Positions 45,382 to 53,883 of a stretch of DNA of 64,000 bases are shown in pieces. This DNA is from JBGQAS01 sp964498605 (GTDB lineage: Bacteria > Chloroflexota > Anaerolineae > Anaerolineales > Anaerolineaceae), in the NCBI GenBank assembly GCA_964498605.1, contig CAZCHK010000001.1, positions 66,437 to 130,436 of the forward strand. The letters are read 5' to 3'. The translations under genes and the position numbers were made by a program. The notes beneath the pieces are model-generated. The model did not search any database, had not been told where the DNA came from, and saw only the letters and a program-made list of their open reading frames with translations. The number at the start of each line of letters is the position of its first letter. The first letter of the stretch is position 1.

Positions 45382-46470
45382 ATGAATCTCTTACAAGTAT
45401 CATTCGATAATCTGATTACAGCTCCATTTGTGAATATTTTGATGGCCATTTATACCTTCCTGGGCAAAAATTTTGGTATTGCTATCATCATATTCACGAT
45501 CATCATCCGCTTGGCTACGCAGCCTTTAACTGCCAAGCAATTAAAATCCTCCCAGGCTATGCAGGACCTGCAGCGGGACCCGCGCTGGAAGGAGATGCAA
45601 ACAAAGTATAAAGACCAGAAAGAAAAATTGGCACAGGAACAGCAAAAATTATACAAAGAAATGGGAATCAGTCCCTTTGCGTCCTGCCTTCCGCTGCTGA
45701 TCCAGCTACCGATCATTTGGGCGCTGTACACGACTTTAAGAATTGCCATGGCTTCGACTCCATTGGATTTGTTAAAATTATCAAATTTTGTTTGGTCCAA
45801 GATTGATGTACAAGGCATCATCGCGTTGATGGTTTGTTTACTTTTGGTAGTGGGTTACTTTATTCTTAAATCAAAAGTGAAGATGTGGAAGTATTCCTGG
45901 GTGGTCCTACTGCTGGTTCTCTATATGGTTTACCCACTTGTGTCTTTGATCAAACTCCCCGCAGCCTGGAGCATCAACGGTCTGGATATTTCCAACATCA
46001 TACCGATCAACACAAGATTCTTATGGATGGATCTGAGCAAGGTCGACAGCGTGAAGATCTTTGGTATTGGTATCCCCGTCATGGCAATCATTGTCGTCAT
46101 CACGACCTATATCCAGCAGAAGCTGATGACACCGAAGAACCAACCGTCTCTTGATCAAGGCGCCCAAATGATGGGTACGATGAATATCGTCATGCCTTTG
46201 ATGATGGGCTGGATCGCATTAACAGTTGAATCAGGGCTTGCAGTGTATTTTCTTGTTTCCAATCTCGTGGGTATCGCTCAATATGGTTTTATGGGAAAAC
46301 TGAACTGGTCTGCTCTCATGCCGAAAAAGAAGATTTCTGCTGCGGATCAGAGGAGACCCGCTGAAAAAGTAATCGATGGAAATATCGTCGAGAAAAAAGA
46401 ACTGCAGAAAAAACAGACTGGCACATCAGCCAATAAAACTAAGGTTGAAACAAAATCGGGTAAGAAATAA
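45382..46470 (+). CDS. yidC: membrane protein insertase YidC
   Basis: It inserts and folds membrane proteins. The 362-residue protein lacks the large periplasmic domain of Gram-negative YidC and looks like the five-helix short form. Visible are a first helix (FGIAIIIFTIIIRLATQPL, with the hydrophilic-groove arginine), a charged cytoplasmic hairpin (about 55-95), and LPLLIQLPIIWALYTTLR. Later helices follow, and then a basic tail (about 315-362). Confidence 0.95.
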   Translation: MNLLQVSFDNLITAPFVNILMAIYTFLGKNFGIAIIIFTIIIRLATQPLTAKQLKSSQAMQDLQRDPRWKEMQTKYKDQKEKLAQEQQKLYKEMGISPFASCLPLLIQLPIIWALYTTLRIAMASTPLDLLKLSNFVWSKIDVQGIIALMVCLLLVVGYFILKSKVKMWKYSWVVLLLVLYMVYPLVSLIKLPAAWSINGLDISNIIPINTRFLWMDLSKVDSVKIFGIGIPVMAIIVVITTYIQQKLMTPKNQPSLDQGAQMMGTMNIVMPLMMGWIALTVESGLAVYFLVSNLVGIAQYGFMGKLNWSALMPKKKISAADQRRPAEKVIDGNIVEKKELQKKQTGTSANKTKVETKSGKK

Positions 46471-46482
46471 ATAGGACCGGGT

Positions 46483-47214
46483 ATGGAAAAAACTGTCTTT
46501 GAAATCATCGCTTCTACTGTTGAAGAAGCAATCGAAAAGGGTCTTGACCAATTGGGATTACCCAGAGACGCTGTCGATGTTGAGGTTCTTGACCCGGGAA
46601 CCAAAGGTTTGTTTGGGCTAGGTTCTCGACAGTCAAGAATCAAAATGAGCATCAAATCAAACGAAACAGCAGAGGATCGTCCGAAAATTAATCCAAAACC
46701 ATCACGGAATACTGAACTTCAGCTCTCTAAAGATCAGGAACACGAGCTGCAGGTTGCACGGGTAGTGGTAGAGACTTTAATTGAAAAAATGAAGGTGCAA
46801 GCCAGAGTAACCACCTCTTACATCAATGGATCGGACGAAAAAAATCCAGAGAAGATCATCTTTATTGAGATCAACGGGAATGATTTGAGCATTTTGATCG
46901 GCAGGCACTCGGAGACTTTGAATGCTATTCAATACATCAGCAGCCTGATTATCAGCCGCGAGCTTAATCGATGGGTACCCATAACGATTGACGTTCAGGG
47001 ATACCGTGCCAGGCGGGAAAAACAATTGAAATCTCTGGCTCTGCGCATGACAGATCAGGCCATCCAATCAGGGAGGAAGCAGGTACTGGAACCCATGCCG
47101 GCAAGTGAAAGAAGGGTGATTCACATGGAACTGAGAGACCGCTCTGAAGTGAAAACAGAGTCGGTCGGTGAAGAGCCGTACCGGAAGGTGACGATTATTC
47201 CGGTCAAGAAATAA
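46483..47214 (+). CDS. khpB: RNA-binding protein Jag/KhpB
   Basis: A 243-residue RNA-binding protein. The Jag N-terminal domain covers 1-55 (AIEKGLDQLGLPRDAVDVEV, TKGLFGLG). A KH domain (about 88-155) has ILIGRHSETLNAIQYI. An R3H domain (about 165-230) has LALRMTDQAIQSGRKQ and MPASERRVIHMEL. It lies 12 bases after yidC, as in many bacteria, and ends the operon at the following terminator. Confidence 0.95.
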   Translation: MEKTVFEIIASTVEEAIEKGLDQLGLPRDAVDVEVLDPGTKGLFGLGSRQSRIKMSIKSNETAEDRPKINPKPSRNTELQLSKDQEHELQVARVVVETLIEKMKVQARVTTSYINGSDEKNPEKIIFIEINGNDLSILIGRHSETLNAIQYISSLIISRELNRWVPITIDVQGYRARREKQLKSLALRMTDQAIQSGRKQVLEPMPASERRVIHMELRDRSEVKTESVGEEPYRKVTIIPVKK

Positions 47215-47224
47215 TGATGAAACT

Positions 47225-47249
47225 GGGCGTTGATGGAACGCCCTTTTTT
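47225..47249 (+). terminator. rho-independent terminator after jag
   Basis: A perfect 7-bp stem GGGCGTT/AACGCCC, 5-base loop, directly followed by six T. It closes the rpmH-rnpA-yidD-yidC-jag operon. A TATAAT at 47269-47274, 15 bases before the next ATG, may start the following unit. Confidence 0.88.
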
Positions 47250-47289
47250 ATTTAAATCTGGATTACGCTATAATGCAGGTTGAGGAAAA

Positions 47290-48594
47290 ATGCGAGCAGT
47301 TGACATCATAGAAAAAAAACGAGACTGTTTGGAGTTAAGCAAGGACGAGATCCGCTTCTTCATTGACGGATTCACGAAAGGGGACATTCCGGATTACCAG
47401 GCTTCTGCTCTCTCAATGGCAATTTTGCTGAACGGGATGACCGATCGCGAAACAACGGACCTGACGATGGCGATTGTCTCGTCAGGAAGAAGCTTGGATC
47501 TGAGCAGCATTGTACCGATTGCGGTGGATAAGCATTCAACAGGCGGTGTAGGCGATAAAACGACCTTGGTAGTAGAACCGGTCGTTGCTGCTTGTGGTTT
47601 GGCAGTGGGAAAGATGTCCGGTCGAGGACTTGGTTTTAGCGGTGGAACACTGGATAAAATGGAATCCATACCGGGCTTTCGGACAAATCTTACTGAACAG
47701 GAATTCACTCGGCAGCTGGGAGATATTGGTTTGGTGCTCAGTGGGCAAAGTCCCGATCTGGCTCCAGCAGATGGAAAATTATACGCACTGCGTGATGTTA
47801 CCGGGACAGTGCCATCGATGCCGCTGATTGCATCTTCGGTGATGAGTAAAAAGATAGCTGCAGGTGCACATGCCATTGTATTGGATGTCAAAACTGGCAG
47901 CGGCGCTTTTATGAAAACTGTTAATGAAGCACAACAGTTGGCAAGGATCATGGTGTCAATTGGCGAGCTCAGTGGAAGACGCGTTGTAGCCTTAATATCA
48001 GACATGAACCAGCCTCTTGGAAAGAATGTGGGAAACGCGTTGGAGGTTATTGAGGCCATCAACACATTGCAAGGAAATGGCCCGGAGGATTTTACAGAAC
48101 ACTGTATGATTGTCGGAAGCTATATGTTGGTTTTGGGAAAAAAGGCACAGGACCTCACCAGCGCGCGAAAATTGATCGGTGAAGCGCTTAGAACTGGAAA
48201 GGGTTTGGAAAAGTACCGCCAATTGGTAGAAGCTCAGGGAGGAGATCTTGCATATGTTGATGATCCGAATAAATTTCCGCATGCCAGGTTCATTGAAACC
48301 CTGAACGTGGATTCGACAGGATGGATTGCAGCAATCGATGCTCAAGTAATTGGTGAAACATCAGTTGCATTAGGCGCAGGCCGAGAAAAGAAAAGTGATT
48401 TAATCGATCATGCTGTCGGCATTGAGGTACTCAAGAAGGTCGGCGATCAAGTTAGGCAAGGGGAGCCCCTATTCATCATTCATGCGAACGATCTTTCCAA
48501 GCTGGAACAGGCAAAAAAAAGAGTGAAGGAAGCTTTAATCGTTGATGACAAAGTTACTGCAAGCCTTCCATTATTTTATGATGTAATCCAATAG
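47290..48594 (+). CDS. pdp: pyrimidine-nucleoside/thymidine phosphorylase
   Basis: It splits pyrimidine nucleosides with phosphate into base and pentose-1-phosphate. The 434-residue protein has DKHSTGGVGDKTTLVV, KMSGRGLGFSGGTLDKMESI and LRDVTGTVPSMPLIASSVMS, all family hallmarks. MKIAAGAHAIVLDVKTGSG-type residues follow. A C-terminal pyrimidine phosphorylase domain includes DHAVGIEVLKKVGDQV. GAGG precedes the ATG. The distinction from strict thymidine phosphorylase is not certain. Confidence 0.94.
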   Translation: MRAVDIIEKKRDCLELSKDEIRFFIDGFTKGDIPDYQASALSMAILLNGMTDRETTDLTMAIVSSGRSLDLSSIVPIAVDKHSTGGVGDKTTLVVEPVVAACGLAVGKMSGRGLGFSGGTLDKMESIPGFRTNLTEQEFTRQLGDIGLVLSGQSPDLAPADGKLYALRDVTGTVPSMPLIASSVMSKKIAAGAHAIVLDVKTGSGAFMKTVNEAQQLARIMVSIGELSGRRVVALISDMNQPLGKNVGNALEVIEAINTLQGNGPEDFTEHCMIVGSYMLVLGKKAQDLTSARKLIGEALRTGKGLEKYRQLVEAQGGDLAYVDDPNKFPHARFIETLNVDSTGWIAAIDAQVIGETSVALGAGREKKSDLIDHAVGIEVLKKVGDQVRQGEPLFIIHANDLSKLEQAKKRVKEALIVDDKVTASLPLFYDVIQ

Positions 48595-48608
48595 AAACAG
48601 GATGAATT

Positions 48609-49364
48609 ATGTTTGACTGGCTGAAGAAGAAAAATTCGAGCAAACAGGAAAAATTATCACCACAGAGAAATGAACAACCGTTCATTTCTCCTGCTGATGA
48701 GAGTCCGCTCACAGATGATGGGTCACGTACTGGTACGGATCCCGCAGGGGGTGAAACACAAGTTATTAGCGGAGCTCAGGAAGAGCTGGAGAAACTGCAT
48801 CAGAAAATGGACGCTTTGGCACAAAGGTTTGCCAATGGCAGTATCAATCGTGCTCAATTTCAGGAATTATTTTCCTATTACCAGTCAAAAGCTAATGACC
48901 TGGCTACCCTACTTTTTTTCAATCCGGATTCAGAAGATTGGAAAAACCTAGTGAGTGAAGGACAGTCTATCATTATCCGCAGGCGGCATGCGGCAAAGTT
49001 GAATGGTTTTTCAATCATAGATAACCGAAATGGTATGCCCATAAAAACCATAGGTGATTTTGGTTTGGATCCAGCGCTGTTTGTTCCAATGCTATTTGCG
49101 TATCAATCAGCAACAAAAGAAATATTTGGCGGATCGGCGAAATTAACACAAATTGAGGATGGTAGATGGCTGGTTTTTATCTCAGGGAAAATTACCACAA
49201 CGCTTGCGCTTTTTTCGAATGAACCGTCTCAGAAACAACAGCAAACTCTTCAACAGGTGCATAAGGTTTTTGAGACAGCAAATGACCAGCGATTAAATTC
49301 AAAGGCAGTCGATTTAAAAAACCTTGTCATTCCCCACGAATATTTTTTGAAGCACTCTTTGTAA
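48609..49364 (+). CDS. unknown protein, possible roadblock-like partner of the adjacent GTPase
   Basis: A 251-residue soluble protein without family-level motifs I can name. Residues 1-55 are polar and probably disordered; 56-95 form a helical segment (ELEKLHQKMDALAQRF). The C-terminal domain (about 132-230) alternates strands and helices: GFSIIDNRNGMPIKTIGDF, a helix, LTQIEDGRWLVFISGK, ITTTLALFSNEP, then a helix. This order resembles roadblock/LC7 or longin folds, which often pair with small GTPases as activators or platforms. The GTPase gene starts 7 bases downstream. The fold call is inference. Confidence 0.6.
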   Translation: MFDWLKKKNSSKQEKLSPQRNEQPFISPADESPLTDDGSRTGTDPAGGETQVISGAQEELEKLHQKMDALAQRFANGSINRAQFQELFSYYQSKANDLATLLFFNPDSEDWKNLVSEGQSIIIRRRHAAKLNGFSIIDNRNGMPIKTIGDFGLDPALFVPMLFAYQSATKEIFGGSAKLTQIEDGRWLVFISGKITTTLALFSNEPSQKQQQTLQQVHKVFETANDQRLNSKAVDLKNLVIPHEYFLKHSL

Positions 49365-49370
49365 GCGGAA

Positions 49371-49889
49371 ATGATGACAGAATCGTATCCATTATTGAAG
49401 GTTATGCTGCTGGGAGATGGGAATGTTGGCAAAACATCTCTGGCACGGCAGTTTGTAGAATCAAAGTTTGATGAATCGCGAATTCTGACAATTGGAGTGG
49501 ATTTTCAAACAAAAGTGATCGCTCTGCCTGAGGCCACCTATAAACTATCCATATGGGATGTTGCTGGCCAGGAACGTTTTCAATCAGTTCGTGAGGTTTT
49601 CTATAAGGGTTGTTCCGCGGCTGCCCTGGTTTATGATGTAAGCAGTAGGGATTCTGCTTACCATTTAACCCAATGGTATAAGGAGCTTAAATCCTTTGCT
49701 CCTTCAAGTGGAGTCCTTTGCATTGGAAATAAAATCGATCTGCCAGGTGGAGAGTTCGAGAAATTAGGATTGGAATTTTCGCAGTATTTAAAGATTCCCC
49801 ACATACGAACTAGTGCAAAAACCGGAGAAGGTGTTGAAGAATTATTTGTAGCTTTGACCAAACGAGCCATCGGTGCTGCCAGGAGCTGA
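49371..49889 (+). CDS. Rab/Ras-like small GTPase
   Basis: A 172-residue GTPase of eukaryotic type. G1 is LLGDGNVGKTSLAR (13-26). Switch I is TIGVDFQTK, identical in form to the Rab IGVDF motif. G3 is WDVAGQERFQSV, G4 is GNKIDL, and G5 is TSAKTGEGVEELF. The C-terminus (AIGAARS) has no cysteine, so no prenylation site. Bacterial relatives include MglA and other Ras-like families, but this switch region is closer to Rab than to MglA. A possible partner gene lies directly upstream. Its cellular role is unknown. Confidence 0.92.
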   Translation: MMTESYPLLKVMLLGDGNVGKTSLARQFVESKFDESRILTIGVDFQTKVIALPEATYKLSIWDVAGQERFQSVREVFYKGCSAAALVYDVSSRDSAYHLTQWYKELKSFAPSSGVLCIGNKIDLPGGEFEKLGLEFSQYLKIPHIRTSAKTGEGVEELFVALTKRAIGAARS

Positions 49890-49935
49890 TCAATATTTGC
49901 GGCAATTTGATATTTATGAGATAATCTGAAAAATA

Positions 49936-49944
49936 TGCTATGAT
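49936..49944 (+). promoter_or_regulatory. extended -10 promoter of the ileS T-box transcript
   Basis: TGC followed by TATGAT gives an extended -10. The expected transcription start, about 49951, coincides with the first conserved T-box bases. No good -35 is seen. Confidence 0.5.
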
Positions 49945-49950
49945 GGAAAC

Positions 49951-50156
49951 GAGTACTTTCTGATTATTTTCAGCGAATCCAGGGAAGTGTGAGCTGGAGA
50001 AATAAGATGAAACGAAAATCCTTCCGGAGCATCGATCTGAAAGATGTAACGAGTAAGAAAGACGGTTTTACCTACCGTTACCAGGGCGCAGAGGATTTTT
50101 CGACTAAATCTGCTTGAGAGCTTGCCAACAGCAGGAATCGGGGTGGTACCGCGGTG
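49951..50156 (+). promoter_or_regulatory. T-box riboswitch, isoleucine type
   Basis: The leader of ileS contains the T-box consensus GGGTGGTACCGCGG at 50141-50154. The TGGT bulge would pair with the ACCA end of uncharged tRNA-Ile. Upstream, the stem I region has AGCGAATCCAGGGAAGTGTG followed by AGCTGG (49972-49997), as in other T-boxes. An ATC at 50031-50033 in GGAGCATCGATCTGAA is the likely Ile specifier. Uncharged tRNA-Ile should stabilise the antiterminator and let ileS be transcribed. Confidence 0.9.
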
Positions 50157-50187
50157 AAAGCCGTCCCTGACAAAGGGAAGGCTTTTT
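50157..50187 (+). terminator. T-box-controlled terminator before ileS
   Basis: AAAGCC-G-TCCCT pairs with AGGGA-A-GGCTTT around a 5-base loop, followed by a T-rich run. It overlaps the 3' side of the T-box and ends 14 bases before the ileS ATG. It shows that control is by transcription attenuation. Confidence 0.85.
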
Positions 50188-50201
50188 ATTTTGGAGGATG
50201 C

Positions 50202-53200
50202 ATGTTTAAACCCGTCAGCGCAAAAACTAATTTCACATTATTGGAAGAATCAATCAATCGTTTATGGAAAACACGAAAGATCTTTGAGAAAACCCTTACA
50301 TCAAGGGAGGGCGGACCTGAGTATGTCTTTTTTGAAGGTCCTCCCACCGCAAATGGAAAACCAGGTGTTCATCATGTGCTGGCCCGAGTGTTCAAAGACA
50401 TGTTTCCAAGATATAAAACGATGAATGGTTTTCATGTTTCCAGGCGAGGGGGCTGGGATACGCATGGCCTTCCTGTGGAGATAGAAGTTGAGAAAAAGCA
50501 TGGCTTTAAGAATAAACAACAAATAGAGGATTATGGCATTGAGAGATTCAATGAGGAGTGCCGGTTATCTGCCATGACGTATATCCAGGAGTGGGAAAGA
50601 CTCACAGATCGAATCGGTTATTGGGTCAATATGGATTCAGCTTACGTGACCTTCACAAATGATTACATAGAAAGTGTCTGGTCAATCCTGAAATCCTTTT
50701 GGGACAAAGGACTTTTATATCAGGGATTCAAGGTCGTGCCATACTGCCCACGGTGCGGTACGCCTTTATCAGACCATGAGGTTGCGCAGGGGTATCAAGA
50801 AACAGAGGACCCTTCGGTATATGTCCGCATGCCGCTGGTCGATGAACCCGGAACATCAATTCTTGTGTGGACGACGACTCCTTGGACTTTGCCAGCGAAC
50901 GTGGCTGTTGCAGCAAATGCGAATGTGGATTATGTAAAGGTGCAGCACTCCCTTCCAGAAGGTAATTCGGAAAAATTGATCGTTGCCGCTTCGCTTGTTG
51001 AAAAAATCTTTGGAGATCAAGATTTTGTTGTTGTCGAAAGATTCAAGGGAAAGCACTTAAAAGGTAAGAAATACTTACCCCTCTTTACCTTTTTACCGCT
51101 TGAAAAACCTGCTCATTTTGTTGTGATGGGTGATTTTGTTACAACAGATGATGGGACGGGATTGGTACATATTGCGCCAGCATTTGGCGCGGATGATATG
51201 GCTGTTGCATTAAAACATGATTTACCGGTGCTGATGACGGTTCTTCCGGATGGCTCTTTTCGCTCAGAGGTGCGTCCATGGGCGGGAAGGTTTGTGAAGC
51301 ATGCAGATCCATTCATCACAGTCGACCTTCTTGATCGCGGTTTGTTATTTTCCTCTGGCAAGATTATCCATACATATCCATTCTGCTGGCGTTGCGAGAC
51401 CCCCCTGTTGTATTATGCCCGTCCAACCTGGTACGTCCGAACCAGCCAGCACAAGCAGAGATTGGTGGATCTAAACCAGAAAATCAATTGGTATCCAGAA
51501 CATATTAAGAACGGTCGGTTTGGCAATTGGCTGGAGAATAACATCGATTGGGCTTTGGGTAGGGAGCGGTATTGGGGAACCCCTTTACCTGTCTGGGAGT
51601 GTCGTGACTGCCATTACCAAAAATGTATCGGTTCACTACAAGCGTTGTCAGAATTCGCAAACGAAGACCTAAAATCTGTTGATTTACACCGTCCTTATGT
51701 CGATGAAGTTAAGGGTGTGTGCGAAAAATGCAGTGGGGTGATGAAACGAGTCCCGGAATTGATCGATGTTTGGTTTGATTCTGGATCCATGCCATATGCT
51801 CAGTGGCATTACCCCTTTGAAAACAGAGAGGTGTTCGAACATCAATTCCCAGCAGATTTTATTTGTGAAGCGGTGGATCAAACACGAGGTTGGTTCTACA
51901 GCCTTCATGCGATCAGCACTCTGCTTCTTGATTCCGAGGCATATCGAAATGTCATTTGCTTGGGTCTGATTCTGGATGGAGAAGGGCAAAAGATGTCCAA
52001 GTCCAAAGGAAATGTAGCTGATCCATGGGAAGTCATCAACAGCTCTGGCGCAGATGCAATGCGCTGGTATTTATACACTGCCAGTCCACCAGGGCAGGAA
52101 CGGCGATTTTCAAGAGATCTGGTCTCGGAAGTGGTGAGGAATTTCACACTTACCCTTTGGAATACTTACGCCTTTTTTGTTACGTACGCAAATCTGGATG
52201 GCTGGAGGCCGGGTTCAGCAAGTGGTGTCAATTTCAGCCCTTTGGATAAATGGCTCAGGTCATCTTTACACTCGTTGATACAGAATGTAACTAAGGCATT
52301 TGAAGAATATGATGTTTTAGGTGCGACGCGACCGATCGAGATTTTCGTTGATCAATTGTCAAATTGGTACCTGAGAAGATCGCGTAGGCGATTTTGGAAA
52401 GCCGGGTCCGATTCGGATAAACACGCGGCATACTCAACACTGTATGAAGCGTTGGTAGTCCTAAGCAAGCTTCTCGCTCCGACGATGCCGTTCATGGCAG
52501 AAGAGTTGTACCAAAACCTAACGCTTTCCATCAGCCTGGATGAACTGGAATCCGTTCACTTATGCCAATGGCCTTCGTTTGATCCCGCTGTGATCGATGA
52601 AAAATTAAACCAGGATATGAGTCTGGTCATGAAGCTGGTTTCGATCGGGCATTCAGCCAGGAACAAAGCCAACAAGAAGGTCAGGCAGCCTTTATCTGAG
52701 GTTGCGTTATCTGTCAGCCTGAAACTGGAGGAGGAAGTAGTCAAGGATTACGCTGATATCATTGCAGACGAGTTGAATGTAAAACAGGTGAGGGTGCTCA
52801 GCAAGGCCACCGAGGCTTTATCGTACGTTCTGAACCCTCTGCCGAAACAATTGGGTCAGAAGTATGGCAGTAAATTTCCCAAGATACGTCAGGTTCTGAT
52901 GGAAATGGATCCGTTGAAAATTGGAAAAGAGATCACGCGTGGAAAAAGCGTGAGCATAGAAATCGATCATGAAAAAATTGAGATACTGCCGGAAGAAATA
53001 GAAGTCAGAGTCGTTGCCAAAGAAGGCTATGCTGTTGCTGCTGAAGGCGCTTATGTTGCAGCACTTGTGACAACACTTACCCCTGAGCTCGAACGAGAAG
53101 GATTGGCCAGAGAATTCGTCCGGCGCGTTCAGGATCTCAGAAAACAAGCTGATTTAGAGATCTCCGACCGTATCGACCTGTATTATCAGGCGTCAGAAAA

Positions 53201-53354
53201 ATTATGCCTCTCTATCGAAGAGCATGCCGCGTATATTCAGGGTGAAACGTTAAGTCTTCACATCAACAAGGGTTCTATTCCAGAGGATTCTACTTCTGTC
53301 CAAGAGGAATTCGATGGAGAAAATTTACATGTTGGGTTGCGAAAAGCTGGATAA
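50202..53354 (+). CDS. ileS: isoleucyl-tRNA synthetase, type 2, with GxHH signature
   Basis: It charges tRNA-Ile. The 1050-residue class I synthetase has the RGGWDTHGLPVE block and an editing domain (about 190-400, including GTGLVHIAPAFGADD). It has the zinc/linker region and the KMSKS loop in GQKMSKSKGN (about 597-601). The anticodon-binding domain includes SNWYLRRSRRRFWK, and a long C-terminal domain follows. The HxGH signature is replaced by GVHH at residues 55-58. Overall layout matches IleRS2, the type that is naturally less sensitive to mupirocin. I start it at ATG 50202 with GGAGG upstream; the GTG at 50154 lies inside the T-box. Confidence 0.95.
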   Translation: MFKPVSAKTNFTLLEESINRLWKTRKIFEKTLTSREGGPEYVFFEGPPTANGKPGVHHVLARVFKDMFPRYKTMNGFHVSRRGGWDTHGLPVEIEVEKKHGFKNKQQIEDYGIERFNEECRLSAMTYIQEWERLTDRIGYWVNMDSAYVTFTNDYIESVWSILKSFWDKGLLYQGFKVVPYCPRCGTPLSDHEVAQGYQETEDPSVYVRMPLVDEPGTSILVWTTTPWTLPANVAVAANANVDYVKVQHSLPEGNSEKLIVAASLVEKIFGDQDFVVVERFKGKHLKGKKYLPLFTFLPLEKPAHFVVMGDFVTTDDGTGLVHIAPAFGADDMAVALKHDLPVLMTVLPDGSFRSEVRPWAGRFVKHADPFITVDLLDRGLLFSSGKIIHTYPFCWRCETPLLYYARPTWYVRTSQHKQRLVDLNQKINWYPEHIKNGRFGNWLENNIDWALGRERYWGTPLPVWECRDCHYQKCIGSLQALSEFANEDLKSVDLHRPYVDEVKGVCEKCSGVMKRVPELIDVWFDSGSMPYAQWHYPFENREVFEHQFPADFICEAVDQTRGWFYSLHAISTLLLDSEAYRNVICLGLILDGEGQKMSKSKGNVADPWEVINSSGADAMRWYLYTASPPGQERRFSRDLVSEVVRNFTLTLWNTYAFFVTYANLDGWRPGSASGVNFSPLDKWLRSSLHSLIQNVTKAFEEYDVLGATRPIEIFVDQLSNWYLRRSRRRFWKAGSDSDKHAAYSTLYEALVVLSKLLAPTMPFMAEELYQNLTLSISLDELESVHLCQWPSFDPAVIDEKLNQDMSLVMKLVSIGHSARNKANKKVRQPLSEVALSVSLKLEEEVVKDYADIIADELNVKQVRVLSKATEALSYVLNPLPKQLGQKYGSKFPKIRQVLMEMDPLKIGKEITRGKSVSIEIDHEKIEILPEEIEVRVVAKEGYAVAAEGAYVAALVTTLTPELEREGLAREFVRRVQDLRKQADLEISDRIDLYYQASEKLCLSIEEHAAYIQGETLSLHINKGSIPEDSTSVQEEFDGENLHVGLRKAG

Positions 53355-53382
53355 GAGTGTAATTTGTTCATGGAGGCAGAGA

Positions 53383-53883
53383 TTGAGAAAATTTCGACTT
53401 AATTACGGATTGGTGTTCTTCTTGTCCGTTCCGCTAATTGTTATAGACCTGATTTCTAAGTCCTTAGTCAGAGCGAACCTACAGGTCCACGAGGCTTTCA
53501 CCCCTGTAGAGTGGCTCCCCTTCTTTAGGCTACTTCACGTGCAAAACACGGGAGTAGCTTTCGGAATGCTTCAGGGAGCCGGGTGGGTTTTTGCCATCCT
53601 TGCCGTAATTATTTCATGCGGCATCCTGTTCTATTTTCCCAGAGTGGATAGACGAGATGGTTTTGTTCGGGTTGCATTGGCATTGCAGCTAGCGGGAGCT
53701 GTAGGCAATCTGATTGATCGGATCTTTTTTGGACCAGTGACTGATTTTGTTTCTATAGGCAATTTCGCGATATTTAATGTTGCCGATGCTTCCATCAGCA
53801 TTGGCACAGTACTGCTTGTGATTGGTTTTGCGATACAAGAAACAAGAGACAAAAAAAGCAAGAAAGAAATGTCCTCACAATAA
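53383..53883 (+). CDS. lspA: lipoprotein signal peptidase LspA
   Basis: An aspartic membrane protease that removes lipoprotein signal peptides. The 166-residue protein has four transmembrane helices. The catalytic aspartates lie in GNLIDRI and FNVADASI, and VQNTGVAFGML is a further family motif. I start it at TTG 53383, which has GGAGG 6 bases upstream and avoids overlap with ileS. An ATG at 53314 would add 23 residues inside the ileS reading frame. Substrates include the lipoproteins at 39547 and 44201. Confidence 0.93.
   Translation: MRKFRLNYGLVFFLSVPLIVIDLISKSLVRANLQVHEAFTPVEWLPFFRLLHVQNTGVAFGMLQGAGWVFAILAVIISCGILFYFPRVDRRDGFVRVALALQLAGAVGNLIDRIFFGPVTDFVSIGNFAIFNVADASISIGTVLLVIGFAIQETRDKKSKKEMSSQ

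Noticed and set aside
47394..48065. A 223-codon open frame on the minus strand inside the pyrimidine phosphorylase gene
   Set aside because: It is antisense to a well-supported gene with intact motifs, and its translation is rich in serine, proline and threonine with no recognisable family.
50154..50201. GTG at 50154 as the ileS start
   Set aside because: These codons encode the T-box antiterminator/terminator region; the ATG at 50202 has GGAGG and fits the IleRS N-terminus.
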